62,326 nucleotides of DNA from JANNNX01 sp031398745 (GTDB lineage Bacteria; Actinomycetota; Acidimicrobiia; Acidimicrobiales; CADCSY01), in assembly GCA_031398745.1 (NCBI GenBank), contig JANNNX010000053.1:1-62326 (forward strand). Direction: 5' to 3'. Position 1 is the stretch's first letter. Every line of letters starts with the position of its first letter. A program made the position numbers and the translations under genes. The notes below the pieces were generated by a model. That model saw only the letters and a list, made by a program, of their open reading frames with translations. It did not search any database and was not told the DNA's origin. This document shows, in pieces, positions 15,743-26,000 of this stretch.

Positions 15743-16546
15743 GTGCCCGAGGGCGACACCATCTTCCGCACGGCTCGGTCTTTGCACCGGGCCCTGGCTA
15801 CCAAGGTGGTGGTCCGGGTCGAGCTGCCTCGACTCGGACCCACCACCTTCGCCTCGGGGACCACCGTCGACGCCGTCGACCCGGTGGGCAAGCACTGCCT
15901 CGTCCGCTTCTCCGATGGACGGGTGCTGCGCACCCACCTGCAGATGTCCGGCAGCTGGCATCTCTACCGCCCCGGGGAGCGGTGGCGCCGCTCGCCGGGG
16001 GCGATGCGGGCCCTGGTCGAGGTGGCGGACTGGGTGGCGGTCTGCTTCTCGGCCCCCGTAGTCGAGTTGTCGGTGGCGCCGGCGGTCGACCATCTCGGCC
16101 CCGATCTGTGCCGGCCCGACGTCGACCTCGACGCCGCCGCCGATCGCTTCGACCGCTTCGTCGACGCCGACACCCAGGTGAAGGTGGCTCTGCTCGACCA
16201 ACGGGTGGCGGCCGGCATCGGCAACGTCTACGCGTCGGAGGTCTGCTTCGCCGACCGCCTCGACCCCCGCACCCCGCTGGCCGAGGTGGCGCCCGCCCGG
16301 CGGCGCCGCCTGCTCGAGCTGGCTTCGGGCCAGCTCCGGGCCAACCTCGACCAGACCCGCCGGGTGACCTTCGAGGGGGGCCTGGCCGTCTACGGCCGGG
16401 CCGGCCGGCCCTGCCGCCGTTGTGGAACCCCGGTGGCCTTCGCCCGGCTGGGCCCCGAGGCCCGGGGCACCTACTGGTGCCCGACCTGCCAGCCGCCGGG
16501 TGGGACCGGCGGCCCGGGAGGGCACCCGGCGAGCCCTGCCGCCTAG
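15743..16546 (+). CDS. Endonuclease VIII-like (Nei2-type) DNA glycosylase
   Basis: 267 residues with GTG start, giving PEGDTIFRTARSL. The N-terminal Pro2 is the nucleophile and Glu3 the catalytic acid of the Fpg/Nei family. The H2TH region contains VKVALLDQRVAAGIGNVYASE (Asn of the conserved GxGNxY). A C-terminal zinc finger has CRRCG then CPTC. It removes oxidised bases and nicks abasic sites. It lies 26 nt after the ABC operon. A Pro/Gly-rich tail follows the zinc finger. Confidence 0.92.
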   Translation: MPEGDTIFRTARSLHRALATKVVVRVELPRLGPTTFASGTTVDAVDPVGKHCLVRFSDGRVLRTHLQMSGSWHLYRPGERWRRSPGAMRALVEVADWVAVCFSAPVVELSVAPAVDHLGPDLCRPDVDLDAAADRFDRFVDADTQVKVALLDQRVAAGIGNVYASEVCFADRLDPRTPLAEVAPARRRRLLELASGQLRANLDQTRRVTFEGGLAVYGRAGRPCRRCGTPVAFARLGPEARGTYWCPTCQPPGGTGGPGGHPASPAA

Positions 16547-16555
16547 CCTGCCCGG

Positions 16556-18676
16556 ATGCAGGTCTGGCCTGGATCGCCCTACCCGCTGGGTGCTCGCTAC
16601 GACGGCGCCGGCACCAACTTCGCCCTGTTCTCGTCGGTGGCCGAACGGGTCGAGCTGTGCCTGCTGAGCGACGACGGCAAGGAGCACCGCATCGACCTGC
16701 CCGAGGTCGACGGCCATGTGTGGCACGCCCACCTCCCCGACATCGGCCCCGGCCAGCGCTACGGCTACCGGGTCCACGGGCCCTATCACCCCCGAGATGG
16801 CCATCGCTGCGACCCGGCCAAGCTCCTGCTCGACCCCTACGCCACCGCCGTCGAGGGTGCGGTGGCCTGGAACCCGGCGGTCTTCGGCTACCACCCGGGC
16901 GCTCCCGACGGTCCGGCCAACGACACCGACTCGGCGCCTTACGTGCCGACCGCGGTGGTCACCAGCCCGTGGTTCGACTGGACCGACGACCGCCGACCCC
17001 GCACCCCCCTGCACCGCACCGTCATCCACGAGGTCCACGTCAAGGGCTTCACCGCCACCCATCCCGACGTACCCCCCGAGCTGCGCGGCACCTACGCCGG
17101 GCTGGCTCACCCCGCCGCCATCGAGCACTTCACCCGCCTGGGGGTCACCGCCGTCGAGCTGCTCCCGGTCCACCAGTTCGTCCACGACGCCCGCCTGGTC
17201 GAGATGGGCCTGCGCAACTACTGGGGCTACAACTCGATCGGCTTCTTCGCCCCCCACAACGAGTACAGCTCGGCCGGCCAGCGGGGCCAGCAGGTCCAGG
17301 AGTTCAAGCGGATGGTGAAGACGCTGCACGCCGCGGGCATCGAGGTCATCCTCGACGTCGTCTACAACCACACCGCCGAGGGCGACCACCGAGGCCCGAC
17401 GCTGTCGTTCCGGGGCATCGACAACGCCGCCTACTACCGGCTCTCACCCGACGACCAGCGGCGCTACGTCGACTTCACGGGCACCGGCAACACCGTCAAC
17501 GTCCGCAATCCCCATGTGCTGCAGCTGATCATGGACAGCCTGCGCTACTGGGTCACCGAGATGCACGTCGACGGCTTCCGCTTCGACCTGGCCGCCGCCC
17601 TGGCCCGCGAGCTGCACGCGGTCGACCGGCTGTCGGCCTTCTTCGACCTCATCCAGCAGGACCCGGTGGTCAGCCAGGTGAAGCTCATCGCCGAGCCCTG
17701 GGACGTCGGCGAGGGCGGTTACCAGGTCGGCAACTTCCCGCCCCAGTGGTCGGAGTGGAACGGCAAGTACCGCGACACGGTGCGGGACTACTGGCGGGGC
17801 GAGGCCGCCACCCTGGCCGAGTTCGCCTTCCGCTTCACCGGCAGCTCTGACCTCTACGAGTCGTCCAGCCGCCGGCCCTCGGCCAGCGTCAACTTCGTCA
17901 CTGCCCATGACGGCTTCACCCTGGCCGACCTGGTCTCGTATGACCACAAGCACAACCAGGCCAACGGCGAGGACGGACAGGACGGCGAGTCGCACAACCG
18001 CTCGTGGAACATGGGGGTCGAGGGACCGACCGACGACCCGGCCATCGCCGAGGCCCGGGCCCGCCAGCAGCGCAACTTCCTGGCCACCCTGTTCCTCTCC
18101 CAGGGGGTGCCCATGCTGCTAGGCGGCGACGAGATCGGGCGCACCCAGCAGGGCAACAACAACACCTACGGCCAGGACAACGAGCTGTCGTGGTTCGACT
18201 GGTCGGCGGTCGACGCCGAGCTGCTCGAGTTCACCCGGCGCCTGATCCGGATCCGCAACGACCACCCCGTGTTCCGTCGCCGCCGGTGGTTCCAGGGCCG
18301 ACCGCTCCGCGGCATTCCCGACATCGCCTGGTGCACCCCCGAGGGAGCGCCGATGTCGGATGACGACTGGGACGTCGGCTACGCCCGGTCGCTCACCATC
18401 TTCCTGAACGGCGCGGCCATCCCCAGCCCCGACCCCCACGGCGAGCGGGTGGTCGACGACAGCTTCCTCGTGCTCTGCAACGGCTACGAGGGCGAGCTCG
18501 ACTTCGTCGTCCCCAAGGGCTACGGCGACCGGTGGCAGGTGGTGCTCGACACTGCCCACCCGTCGCTACCCACCACTCGGGCCGGCACCGGCCGGGTGGT
18601 GCGGGCCGGGCGTCGCCTCCGTCTCGAAGGCCGCTCGCTGGTGCTCCTCCAGTCCCGGAGCGCGCTGGCCCACTAG
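16556..18676 (+). CDS. glgX: Glycogen debranching enzyme GlgX
   Basis: 706 residues, the family's usual length. An N-terminal CBM48 (PYPLGARYDGAGTNFALFS) is followed by a GH13 barrel with VILDVVYNHTAEG, VDGFRFDLA (nucleophile Asp), LIAEPWDVG (acid Glu) and FVTAHDGFTLADL (third Asp), and by DDQRRYVDFTGTGNT typical of GlgX. It hydrolyses alpha-1,6 branches of phosphorylase-trimmed glycogen in the cytoplasm. It starts 9 nt after the glycosylase stop. A strong hairpin follows its stop. Confidence 0.95.
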   Translation: MQVWPGSPYPLGARYDGAGTNFALFSSVAERVELCLLSDDGKEHRIDLPEVDGHVWHAHLPDIGPGQRYGYRVHGPYHPRDGHRCDPAKLLLDPYATAVEGAVAWNPAVFGYHPGAPDGPANDTDSAPYVPTAVVTSPWFDWTDDRRPRTPLHRTVIHEVHVKGFTATHPDVPPELRGTYAGLAHPAAIEHFTRLGVTAVELLPVHQFVHDARLVEMGLRNYWGYNSIGFFAPHNEYSSAGQRGQQVQEFKRMVKTLHAAGIEVILDVVYNHTAEGDHRGPTLSFRGIDNAAYYRLSPDDQRRYVDFTGTGNTVNVRNPHVLQLIMDSLRYWVTEMHVDGFRFDLAAALARELHAVDRLSAFFDLIQQDPVVSQVKLIAEPWDVGEGGYQVGNFPPQWSEWNGKYRDTVRDYWRGEAATLAEFAFRFTGSSDLYESSSRRPSASVNFVTAHDGFTLADLVSYDHKHNQANGEDGQDGESHNRSWNMGVEGPTDDPAIAEARARQQRNFLATLFLSQGVPMLLGGDEIGRTQQGNNNTYGQDNELSWFDWSAVDAELLEFTRRLIRIRNDHPVFRRRRWFQGRPLRGIPDIAWCTPEGAPMSDDDWDVGYARSLTIFLNGAAIPSPDPHGERVVDDSFLVLCNGYEGELDFVVPKGYGDRWQVVLDTAHPSLPTTRAGTGRVVRAGRRLRLEGRSLVLLQSRSALAH

Positions 18677-18677
18677 A

Positions 18678-18731
18678 CCCGTTCTCGGCGCGCCTGGTCC
18701 GGTATGGCGGACGGACCGCGCCGAGAACGGG
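18678..18731. terminator. Bidirectional terminator hairpin, family 1 copy 1
   Basis: CCCGTTCTCGGCGCG (18678-18692) pairs with CGCGCCGAGAACGGG (18717-18731); an inner GGTCCG/CGGACx stem is possible. It lies between the convergent glgX and permease genes. The same arms recur at 48988-49037. Confidence 0.8.
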
Positions 18732-18742
18732 GGGCGAGGAGG

Positions 18743-21307
18743 TCAGTCGGAGGCGATGGCGTCGAGCACGTTGAGCCGGGCGGCTCGCGATGCCGGCCGC
18801 AGGGCGGCCACAACACCGGCGATCCCGCCGACCACCACCACCAGCACGACCTGCGACCACGGGATCCGGAAGGCGGAGAGGCCCTGGTCCTTCAGGGCGG
18901 TCACCGCCAGCCACCCGAACACCCCGCCGATGACGACGCCCAAGAAGACCCCGAGCAGGGCGATCACCACCGACTCCCAGCGCACGGTGGCCCGCAGCTG
19001 GCCCCGGGTCATGCCCACCGCTCGCAGCAGCCCGAGCTCCCGGGTCCGCTCGTGAATCGACAGCGAGAGGGTGTTGGCGATGCCGAACAGGGCGATGAGC
19101 ACGGCCAGGAAGAGCAGCACGATGATGAGCGCCAGCAGCTGGTTGAGCTGGTCGGTGAGCGACTGCTTGTAGGTCGCCTGGTCCTGCACCTCGGCCGTCG
19201 GGTAGGCGGCGGCGACGGACTCGACGGCCTCACGGCCCTCTTCGGCGGTGACGCCGGGCTGGTTGATGATGTACACCGACTGGTCGAGGCGATCGACGCT
19301 GTTGGCGTCGGCTGCCTCCCGCCCGATCACGTACTGGGTGAACAGCCCGCTGTCGGCGGCGAAGATGGCGGCCACCCGGAAGGGGTGCTCGCCGGTCTCG
19401 GCGAAGGTCAGGGTCAGCTCGTCGCCGACCTCCCAGCCCTCGCCTTCGGCCTTGGCCGAGTCCACCGCGATGCCGTCGGCCCCCAGGTCGTCGAGCGATC
19501 CGGCCTCGAACTCGAGGGCCCACACCTCTTGGAAGGTGGGCGGGTCGACCACGGTCATGGTCTGGCCCGAGCCCTCGCCGTCGACCTGGGCGGCCAGGTA
19601 GCGGGTGCCGGTGGCGGCCTCGACGGTGGGAAGCGCGGACAGCTCCTCGGCCACCGTCGGGCTGAGGCCTCCCAGCCCGAACCCGCCCACGGTGACCACG
19701 AAGTCGGCCCGGAACGTCTCGTCGACGGTGTCGATGATCGACGCTTTGATCGAGCTGACCAGCACGGTGATGACGATGACCAGGCCCACCCCGATCATCA
19801 GGGCGGCGGCGGTGGTGGAGGTGCGCCGGGGGTTGCGCATGGCGTTCTGGCGGGCCAGCAGCCCGGCCATGCCCCGCAGGCGGGGGAGCGGCCAGCCGAT
19901 GAGACCGCTCAGCGGACGGGCGAACACCGGCCCGAGCATGGCCACCGCGATGAACACGATCGCCGCCCCGACGCCGATGATGCTGAGCGATTGGCTGGCA
20001 CCGCCGGCCCGCCCGGTGAGCCCGATGGCCAGGTTCCAGGAACCGAAGGCCAGCACCAGGACCCCGGCGATGATCCGGCCGAGCGAGGTGCCGGAGTTGT
20101 CGACTGCCACCCCCTGCATGGCGGCCACGGGCGGCACCCGCGACGCCCGCAGCGACGGGAAGAAGGCCGAGAACAGGCTGACCACCACGCCGACGATCAT
20201 GCAGATGACGACCGTCCGGCCGGTCAGCACGATGCCCGTGGCCGGGATGTCGAAGCCCAGGCCCGACAGCAGCGCCTTGAGGCCGAGCGACAGGAAGACG
20301 CCGGCCACGATCCCGACGGCCGAGGCGACCACCCCGACCACCAGCGCCTCGAGCAGCACCGACGCTCGGACCTGGGAGCGGCTGGCCCCCAGGGCTCGGA
20401 GCAGGGCCAGCTCCCGGGTCCGCTGGGCGATGAGGATGGAGAAGGTGTTGTAGATGATGAACGAGCCCACCAGCAGAGCGATGACCGCGAAGACGAGCAG
20501 GAAGGTGGAGAAGAACCCGAGGGCCTCCTTGACCGCGCTCTGGTTCTCCTCGGTCAGCTCCTCGCCGGTGATGACCTCGACGTCGCCGGGGACGGCCTGG
20601 CGGATGCGCTCGACCAGCTCGGTCTGGGACACGCCCTCGGTGGCGCCGGCGATGATCGCGTCGTAGGTGTCGGGCGAGCTGGCCAGCTCCCGGGCCTTGT
20701 CGTCGGTGACGAACACGTAGTGCCGCCCACTGGCGGTGTCCTCGTCGCCGAAGGTGGCGATGCCCACCACCTCGTAGGTCTCGGTGCCGAGCACGCTCAG
20801 CACGGTGGCCTCGTCGCCCAGGGCGTAGTCGCCCTCCTTGGCCCCTCCCCGGTCGAGGACGACCTCGTCGTCGGCCTCCGGACCCCGGCCCTCGGCCAGC
20901 TGGTAGGAGTTGATCGGCGAGTCGCCCAGCCAGGGCTGGCTGTAGGTCCCGGCCATGTCCGGGTCGCCGATCTTCTCGCCGTCCTCGCCGACCAGTTGGG
21001 CGTAGGCCTCCACGTAGCCGGCGGCGTCGGCCACCCCGTCGACCTCGGCCACGGCCTCGACCAGCGAGGCGTCGACCGGCTGGCGGGAGTCCTCCGCGCC
21101 CTGCTCGCCGTCGAACACCTTCGGGCCTCGCACCTCGGCGTCGACCCCGGCGAAGGCGTCGGCGAAGAGCGTGTCGAAGGTGTTCGAGATGGTGGCCGTG
21201 AGCACCAGGGTCCCGGCCAGGAAGGCAATCCCGAGAACGACCGCGAACCCGGTGCTGAGCAGCCGGAACCGGCGGGCCAGCAGGGTCTTGACGGTGACCT
21301 TGAACAT
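18743..21307 (-). CDS. FtsX/MacB-type ABC transporter permease
   Basis: 854 residues. An N-terminal membrane helix (FRLLSTGFAVVLGIAFLAG) is followed by a large extracellular domain to about 255, then FtsX-type helices (FFSTFLLVFAVIALLVGSF and others). A second extracellular domain and a final FtsX set (LLALIIVLLFLAVLIALFG) follow, giving the 10-helix double-FtsX form. NTLSLSIHERTRELGLLRAV is the conserved coupling segment. Such permeases power lipoprotein or peptide release rather than channel transport. Paired with the ATPase 14 nt upstream. Substrate unknown. Confidence 0.9.
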   Translation of the reverse strand: MFKVTVKTLLARRFRLLSTGFAVVLGIAFLAGTLVLTATISNTFDTLFADAFAGVDAEVRGPKVFDGEQGAEDSRQPVDASLVEAVAEVDGVADAAGYVEAYAQLVGEDGEKIGDPDMAGTYSQPWLGDSPINSYQLAEGRGPEADDEVVLDRGGAKEGDYALGDEATVLSVLGTETYEVVGIATFGDEDTASGRHYVFVTDDKARELASSPDTYDAIIAGATEGVSQTELVERIRQAVPGDVEVITGEELTEENQSAVKEALGFFSTFLLVFAVIALLVGSFIIYNTFSILIAQRTRELALLRALGASRSQVRASVLLEALVVGVVASAVGIVAGVFLSLGLKALLSGLGFDIPATGIVLTGRTVVICMIVGVVVSLFSAFFPSLRASRVPPVAAMQGVAVDNSGTSLGRIIAGVLVLAFGSWNLAIGLTGRAGGASQSLSIIGVGAAIVFIAVAMLGPVFARPLSGLIGWPLPRLRGMAGLLARQNAMRNPRRTSTTAAALMIGVGLVIVITVLVSSIKASIIDTVDETFRADFVVTVGGFGLGGLSPTVAEELSALPTVEAATGTRYLAAQVDGEGSGQTMTVVDPPTFQEVWALEFEAGSLDDLGADGIAVDSAKAEGEGWEVGDELTLTFAETGEHPFRVAAIFAADSGLFTQYVIGREAADANSVDRLDQSVYIINQPGVTAEEGREAVESVAAAYPTAEVQDQATYKQSLTDQLNQLLALIIVLLFLAVLIALFGIANTLSLSIHERTRELGLLRAVGMTRGQLRATVRWESVVIALLGVFLGVVIGGVFGWLAVTALKDQGLSAFRIPWSQVVLVVVVGGIAGVVAALRPASRAARLNVLDAIASD

Positions 21308-21321
21308 GTCGCCAGCCCCGC

Positions 21322-22092
21322 TCAGTCGTCCAGGTGCTTCATGCGGTCGAGGACCCGGGCCGCGGTGGGGTCGGCCATCTCCTCGACGATGCGGCCGTCG
21401 GCCAGGAAGACGATCCGATCCGCGTAGCCGGCCGCCACCGGGTCGTGGGTGACCATGACGATGGTCTGGCCCAGGTCGCTCACCGCCCGGCGCATGAAGT
21501 CGAGGATCTCCGACCCGGCGCGGGAGTCGAGGTTGCCAGTGGGTTCGTCGGCGAAGATGATGTCGGGCTGGCTGGCCAGGGCCCGGGCCACCGCCACCCG
21601 CTGCTGCTGGCCGCCGGAGAGCTCGCTCGGCCGGTGGTCGAGGCGGTCGCGGAGCCCCACGGTGTCGATGACCGAGGTGAGCCAGGCCTCGTCGGGCTTG
21701 TTGCCGGCCAGCGACGAGGGCAGCGTGATGTTCTCGAGCGCGCTCAGCGTGGGGACCAGGTTGAAGGCCTGGAAGACGAAGCCGACCCGGTCCCGCCGCA
21801 GCTCGGTGAGGGCCCGGTCGGACAGTCCCGACAGTGCCACCTCGCTGATGTAGGCCTCGCCACCCGACAGCGAATCGAGGCCGGCCTGGCAGTGCAGCAG
21901 GGTCGACTTGCCCGAACCCGAGGGGCCCATGATCGCCGTGAACCGGCTCTTCTCGAAGGCGACGGTCACGTCGTCGAGGGCGACCACCGAGGTGTCGCCC
22001 TTGCCGTAGACCTTGCGGGCGGCGTTGGTGCGGGCGGCGGCCACGACGGTGGCCGTGCCGCCGGTCGGGGCGGACGGAGCGGAGCTGGACAC
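21322..22092 (-). CDS. MacB/LolD-type ABC transporter ATP-binding protein
   Basis: 256 residues from the GTG at 22092, chosen because AGGAGG (22097-22102) sits 4 nt upstream. Walker A IMGPSGSGKST, Q-loop FVFQAFNLVPTLSALENI, signature LSGGQQQRVAVARALA and Walker B IIFADEPTGNLDS are all present. It energises the double-FtsX permease encoded directly downstream. The N-terminal 25 residues are Ala/Ser/Thr-rich and poorly conserved. Confidence 0.92.
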   Translation of the reverse strand: MSSSAPSAPTGGTATVVAAARTNAARKVYGKGDTSVVALDDVTVAFEKSRFTAIMGPSGSGKSTLLHCQAGLDSLSGGEAYISEVALSGLSDRALTELRRDRVGFVFQAFNLVPTLSALENITLPSSLAGNKPDEAWLTSVIDTVGLRDRLDHRPSELSGGQQQRVAVARALASQPDIIFADEPTGNLDSRAGSEILDFMRRAVSDLGQTIVMVTHDPVAAGYADRIVFLADGRIVEEMADPTAARVLDRMKHLDD

Positions 22093-22167
22093 GGGCCCTC
22101 CTGGGGCTGGCCGGGCGGGCACGGAAACCCTATCGAGCCGCCGACGACCTCTCGGCCATCCGGCCGT

Positions 22168-22878
22168 TCAGTCGAAGCGGGGGCGGCCCATCTGCAACTC
22201 GCTCTCGATCTTGTGGAGGCGCTCGTCGAAGCAGATCTGGCGGAACAGGTCGGCCAGGCTGTCGTAGGCCCCGAAGTCGGCGGCGAACTCCCCCTCGTAG
22301 GCGGTGTCCTCCCACTCCGGGTGCTCGGTCACCAGCAGGGCGTACTCGTGCTCGGCGTGGTCCTCGAAGTCGGCGTTGAGGCGGTAGCTCCAGGTCGGCC
22401 GGACCGTGAACAGCACCCACGACAGCTGGTAGTAGACGAACGCCAGGACCTGGGGGACGAGCCGGGCCTTGACCCAGGGGCGGGGCTGGTCGCGCACCAG
22501 TTCCTCGGTGATGAGCAGGTGCCACTGCTCGTTGTCCTGTTCGAAGCGGGCGGTGCGCACTCGGTCGAAGATCCGCCGGGCGAACGCGGGCCGGCGGGCG
22601 GTGTGGGTCACGGCCACGTAGGCCACGTTCTCCCAGGCCTGGTAGGGAACCCGAGCCACCAGCTCGAGGACCCGGAACTTTTCCAGACTCCGATCGTGCC
22701 CGTAGACCGCGTCCATGGTCGCGAACAGCGCCCGGGCGCTGAGCGAGTAGTGGCGGCGGGGCGACGCCAGGCTGGCCTGGTGCTCGGCCACCAGTCGATC
22801 GTGGTCGAGGCGCTCGATCGGACCGAACGGCGGGCGTTCGCCGATCGCCCTGGTCACCGGGCCGACGGTGTCACTCAT
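22168..22878 (-). CDS. Alternative-oxidase-like di-iron protein
   Basis: 236 residues from ATG 22878, with AGGAGG 6 nt upstream. Candidate di-iron ligands follow the AOX/PTOX order: Glu72 in VLELVARVPYQAWE, Glu117-x-x-His120 in DNEQWHLL, Glu172 or Glu176 in DFEDHAEHEYALL, and Glu219-x-x-His222 in FDERLHKIE. Spacings of about 45, 55-59 and 43-47 compare with 39, 51 and 53 in known AOX. Hydrophobic stretches LVPQVLAFVYYQLSWVLF would insert in one leaflet. AOX proteins oxidise quinol with O2; here quinol oxidase or another di-iron chemistry is possible. Monocistronic. Confidence 0.7.
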   Translation of the reverse strand: MSDTVGPVTRAIGERPPFGPIERLDHDRLVAEHQASLASPRRHYSLSARALFATMDAVYGHDRSLEKFRVLELVARVPYQAWENVAYVAVTHTARRPAFARRIFDRVRTARFEQDNEQWHLLITEELVRDQPRPWVKARLVPQVLAFVYYQLSWVLFTVRPTWSYRLNADFEDHAEHEYALLVTEHPEWEDTAYEGEFAADFGAYDSLADLFRQICFDERLHKIESELQMGRPRFD

Positions 22879-23005
22879 GGGGAACCTCCTCGTCCCTCCC
22901 ATCTTGGACCCCGATAGCCTGGCCGCAGACAATCGGTCGGAAACATCGCGGTGGCCTCCACTTCCGCCCCGACCGGCATCCCGCCGTCAGCAACTCGTGA
23001 GACCG

Positions 23006-26000
23006 ATGTCACACCCGGCCCCTATCCTCTCTGACGTGCGCTGTCCCTCTTGCGACTTCCTCGCGCCCGAGGACGCGCGCTTCTGCCCCAACTGTGGCCA
23101 CGCCCTCCAGGCCCCGTCCGATGAGCGCCGGATCGTGACCGTCCTCTTCGCCGATCTGGTCGGCTTCACCTCGCTGTCCGAGCACCTCGATCCCGAGCAG
23201 GTGAAGAACCTGGTCGACCGCTGCTTCGAGCGTCTGGCCAGCGACGTGGCCGCCTTCGGGGGCCGGGTGGACAAGATCGTGGGCGACGCCATGCTCGCCC
23301 TGTTCGGGGCTCCGGTGGCGCATGAGGACGACGCCGAGCGAGCGGTGCGGGCCGGGCTGGCGATGCAGGAGTCGCTGGTGGAGGAGGCCTCGGCTCTCGG
23401 CATCCGGGTCCAGCTCCGGGTCGGGATCAACACCGGTGAGGTGCTGGTGGGCGCCATCCGGGCGGGGGGTGACTACACGGCCATGGGCGACGTGGTGAAC
23501 ACCGCCAGCCGACTGCAGACCATCGCCCAGCCCGCCCAGGTGGTGGTGGGCAACGCCACTCACGACCTCACCGTCGACCGCTTCCGCTACGAGCCCTTGG
23601 GGCTGGTGCAGCCCCGTGGCCGCGAGGAGTCGGTCGACGCCTGGGTGGCGGTCGAGGTCGTGACCCTCCCCGGGTGGCGACCCCGCCGACGGCGCACCCC
23701 CCTCATCGGGCGAGATGCCGAGCTCGGCACTCTGGTCCAGGCGGTCGACGCGGCCGTCTCCAATCGACGGCCCCTGTTCTGCTTCATCATCGGCGAGGCT
23801 GGTATGGGCAAGAGCCGGCTGGCCGAGGAGTTGGTGTCACGGGCCCGAGGCGAGCACGACCTGCTGGTCCTCGAGGGATCGTCGGTGCCCTATGGCGAGG
23901 CCAACGTATGGTGGCCGCTGGCCGAGGCGTTTCGGCGGGCGTTCTCGATCGACATGAGCGCGGGCGGCGACGAGGCCCGGGCCAAGATCAGCGCCGGGGT
24001 CTCCTCGGTGCTGATCCGGCCAGCCGACGAGCCCCAGGTGCAGCGGGCCACCGAGGCCTTCCTCTACCTCATGGGCTACGAGTCGGGCCTGTCCGGGGCC
24101 GACGCCAGCCGGGCCCGCGACGAGGTCTCCTGGGCCGTGCGCCGCTACCTCGACGACGCCGCCAACCGCCAGCCCGTGCTGCTCGGCATCGCCGATGTCC
24201 AGTGGGCCGACCCACTGGTGCACGAGGTCATCGACCACGTGCTCCAGCGGCTCCACAACCGACCGATCGTGGTCCTGCTCACCGCCCGCCCGGCGCCCGA
24301 CAAGCGCTGGCGGCCCGAGGCCGGTTCGTTCAACTCGGTGGTCATGCACCTCGACCCGCTCGACACCGAGGAGTCCGAGGAGCTCCTCGACGCCATGCTC
24401 GACCACGACCCCGGCCCCGAGATGCGCGCCGCGCTGATCGAGCGGGCCGGCGGCAACCCGTTCTTCCTCGAGGAGCTGGTCCACCTGGTGGAGGACGCCG
24501 GTGCCCTCGGGGTGCCGACGGAGGCCATCGGCGCGCTGCCCACCGAGGCCGCGGTGCAGGGCGCGACCACCCTGCCGGCGACGTTGCGGGCCCTGATCGC
24601 GTCGCGTCTCGACGCCCTGAAGACCGACGATCGGGGCGTGCTGGAAGACGCCGCGGTGGTCGGTCGGCTGGGGCCGCTGGCCGTGCTCGAAACCCTCGGC
24701 CGCAGCCGGGGGGCGGCCGATGTCACCGCCGGAGTCGACTCGCTGGTGTCCCGCGACCTGCTGGTCATGCACCCGAGCCCGGTGGGGGCCCAGACCTTCG
24801 TCGGCTTCCGCTCCGACCTGGTCCGAGAGGTCGCCTACACCATCCTCACCAAGGCCGAGCGGGCCCGGCGCCACGCGGTGGTGGCCCAGTGGCTGGAGGG
24901 CCTCGAGATCGCCGGCGACAAGCCCGACGAGCTCCTGGAGGAGATCGCCCGCCACTACGCCACCGCCGCCGAACTGGTGGCCGAGATCGGCACCGTCGAG
25001 GGCGTGCCCGCCGATGTGCGAGCCCGGGCCCTGGGCGCTCTCGACGTGGCCGGCGAGCGCTCCGAGGATCGCGAGACCCACCTGGCCTCGGCCCGCATCT
25101 ACGAGCACGAGCTGCGCCTGGTCGGCGACGAGCCGGGCGAGGCTCGGCGCCACGCCCTCATCGGTCGGGCCCGGGCGTTCATGTACCTGCACCGCCTCGA
25201 CGCCGCTCGATCCGACATCGAGGCGGCGGTGGCCGAGGCGACCGCCGAGGGCGACGAGGTGGCGGTAGCCCGGGCCATGACCCAGCAGGGTGAGCTCGAG
25301 CGCTTCGAGGGCCGCCTCGAGGAGTCGTTCTTCACCCTGAGCGGCGCCATCTCGCGGTGGCGGGCGCTCGGCGACCGCCGAGGCGAGGCCTCGGCCCTGC
25401 GCCGGCTGGGCATGACCCTGATGGCGGCCGGGGTCCTCGATGCCGCCGAGCCGGCCCTGCTCGAGGCCCTCCACGCCTTCCAGGACCTCGGCGCCTACCG
25501 GGGCCAAGCCTGGGGTCTGCAGAACCTGGCCTGGATCTCGTTCCTTCGGGGCGACCACGCCCTGGCCGACGAGCGCCTGTCCGAGGCCATCCGGCTGTTC
25601 GACGAGGTCGGCGACTGGGGGGGCATGGGTTGGGCCCTCGCCCTGCTCGGGTGGGTCCACCTCATGCGGGGCCGGACCGACCTCGCCGAGGACCTCGCCG
25701 TCGAGCGGCTCCCCGAATTCCGGGAGCGGGGCGACCGGTGGGGGGTCGCCATGCTCACCGCCCTCCTGGCCTCGGTCCACCTCAGCGAGGGACGGGCCGG
25801 GGAGGCGGTGGACGACGCCGAGGAGGCCCGCCGCCTCTTCGGGGCCATCGGCGACGCCTGGGGCCAGCTCCAGGCGATCGACGCCCAGTCGCGGGCGCTG
25901 CTGACCACCGGCCGCCGGACCGAGGCCGAGGCGCTGGTGGAGCAGGCCCGGGTGGTCGCCGCCGGTGTGTCCACGCCCCAGGAGCAGGTGATGCCGACCC

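Noticed and set aside
18704..21427. 907-codon plus-strand frame opposite the FtsX permease
   Set aside because: Its Gly/Gln/Asp/His composition is that of an antisense frame; the permease on the minus strand has helices and conserved segments.
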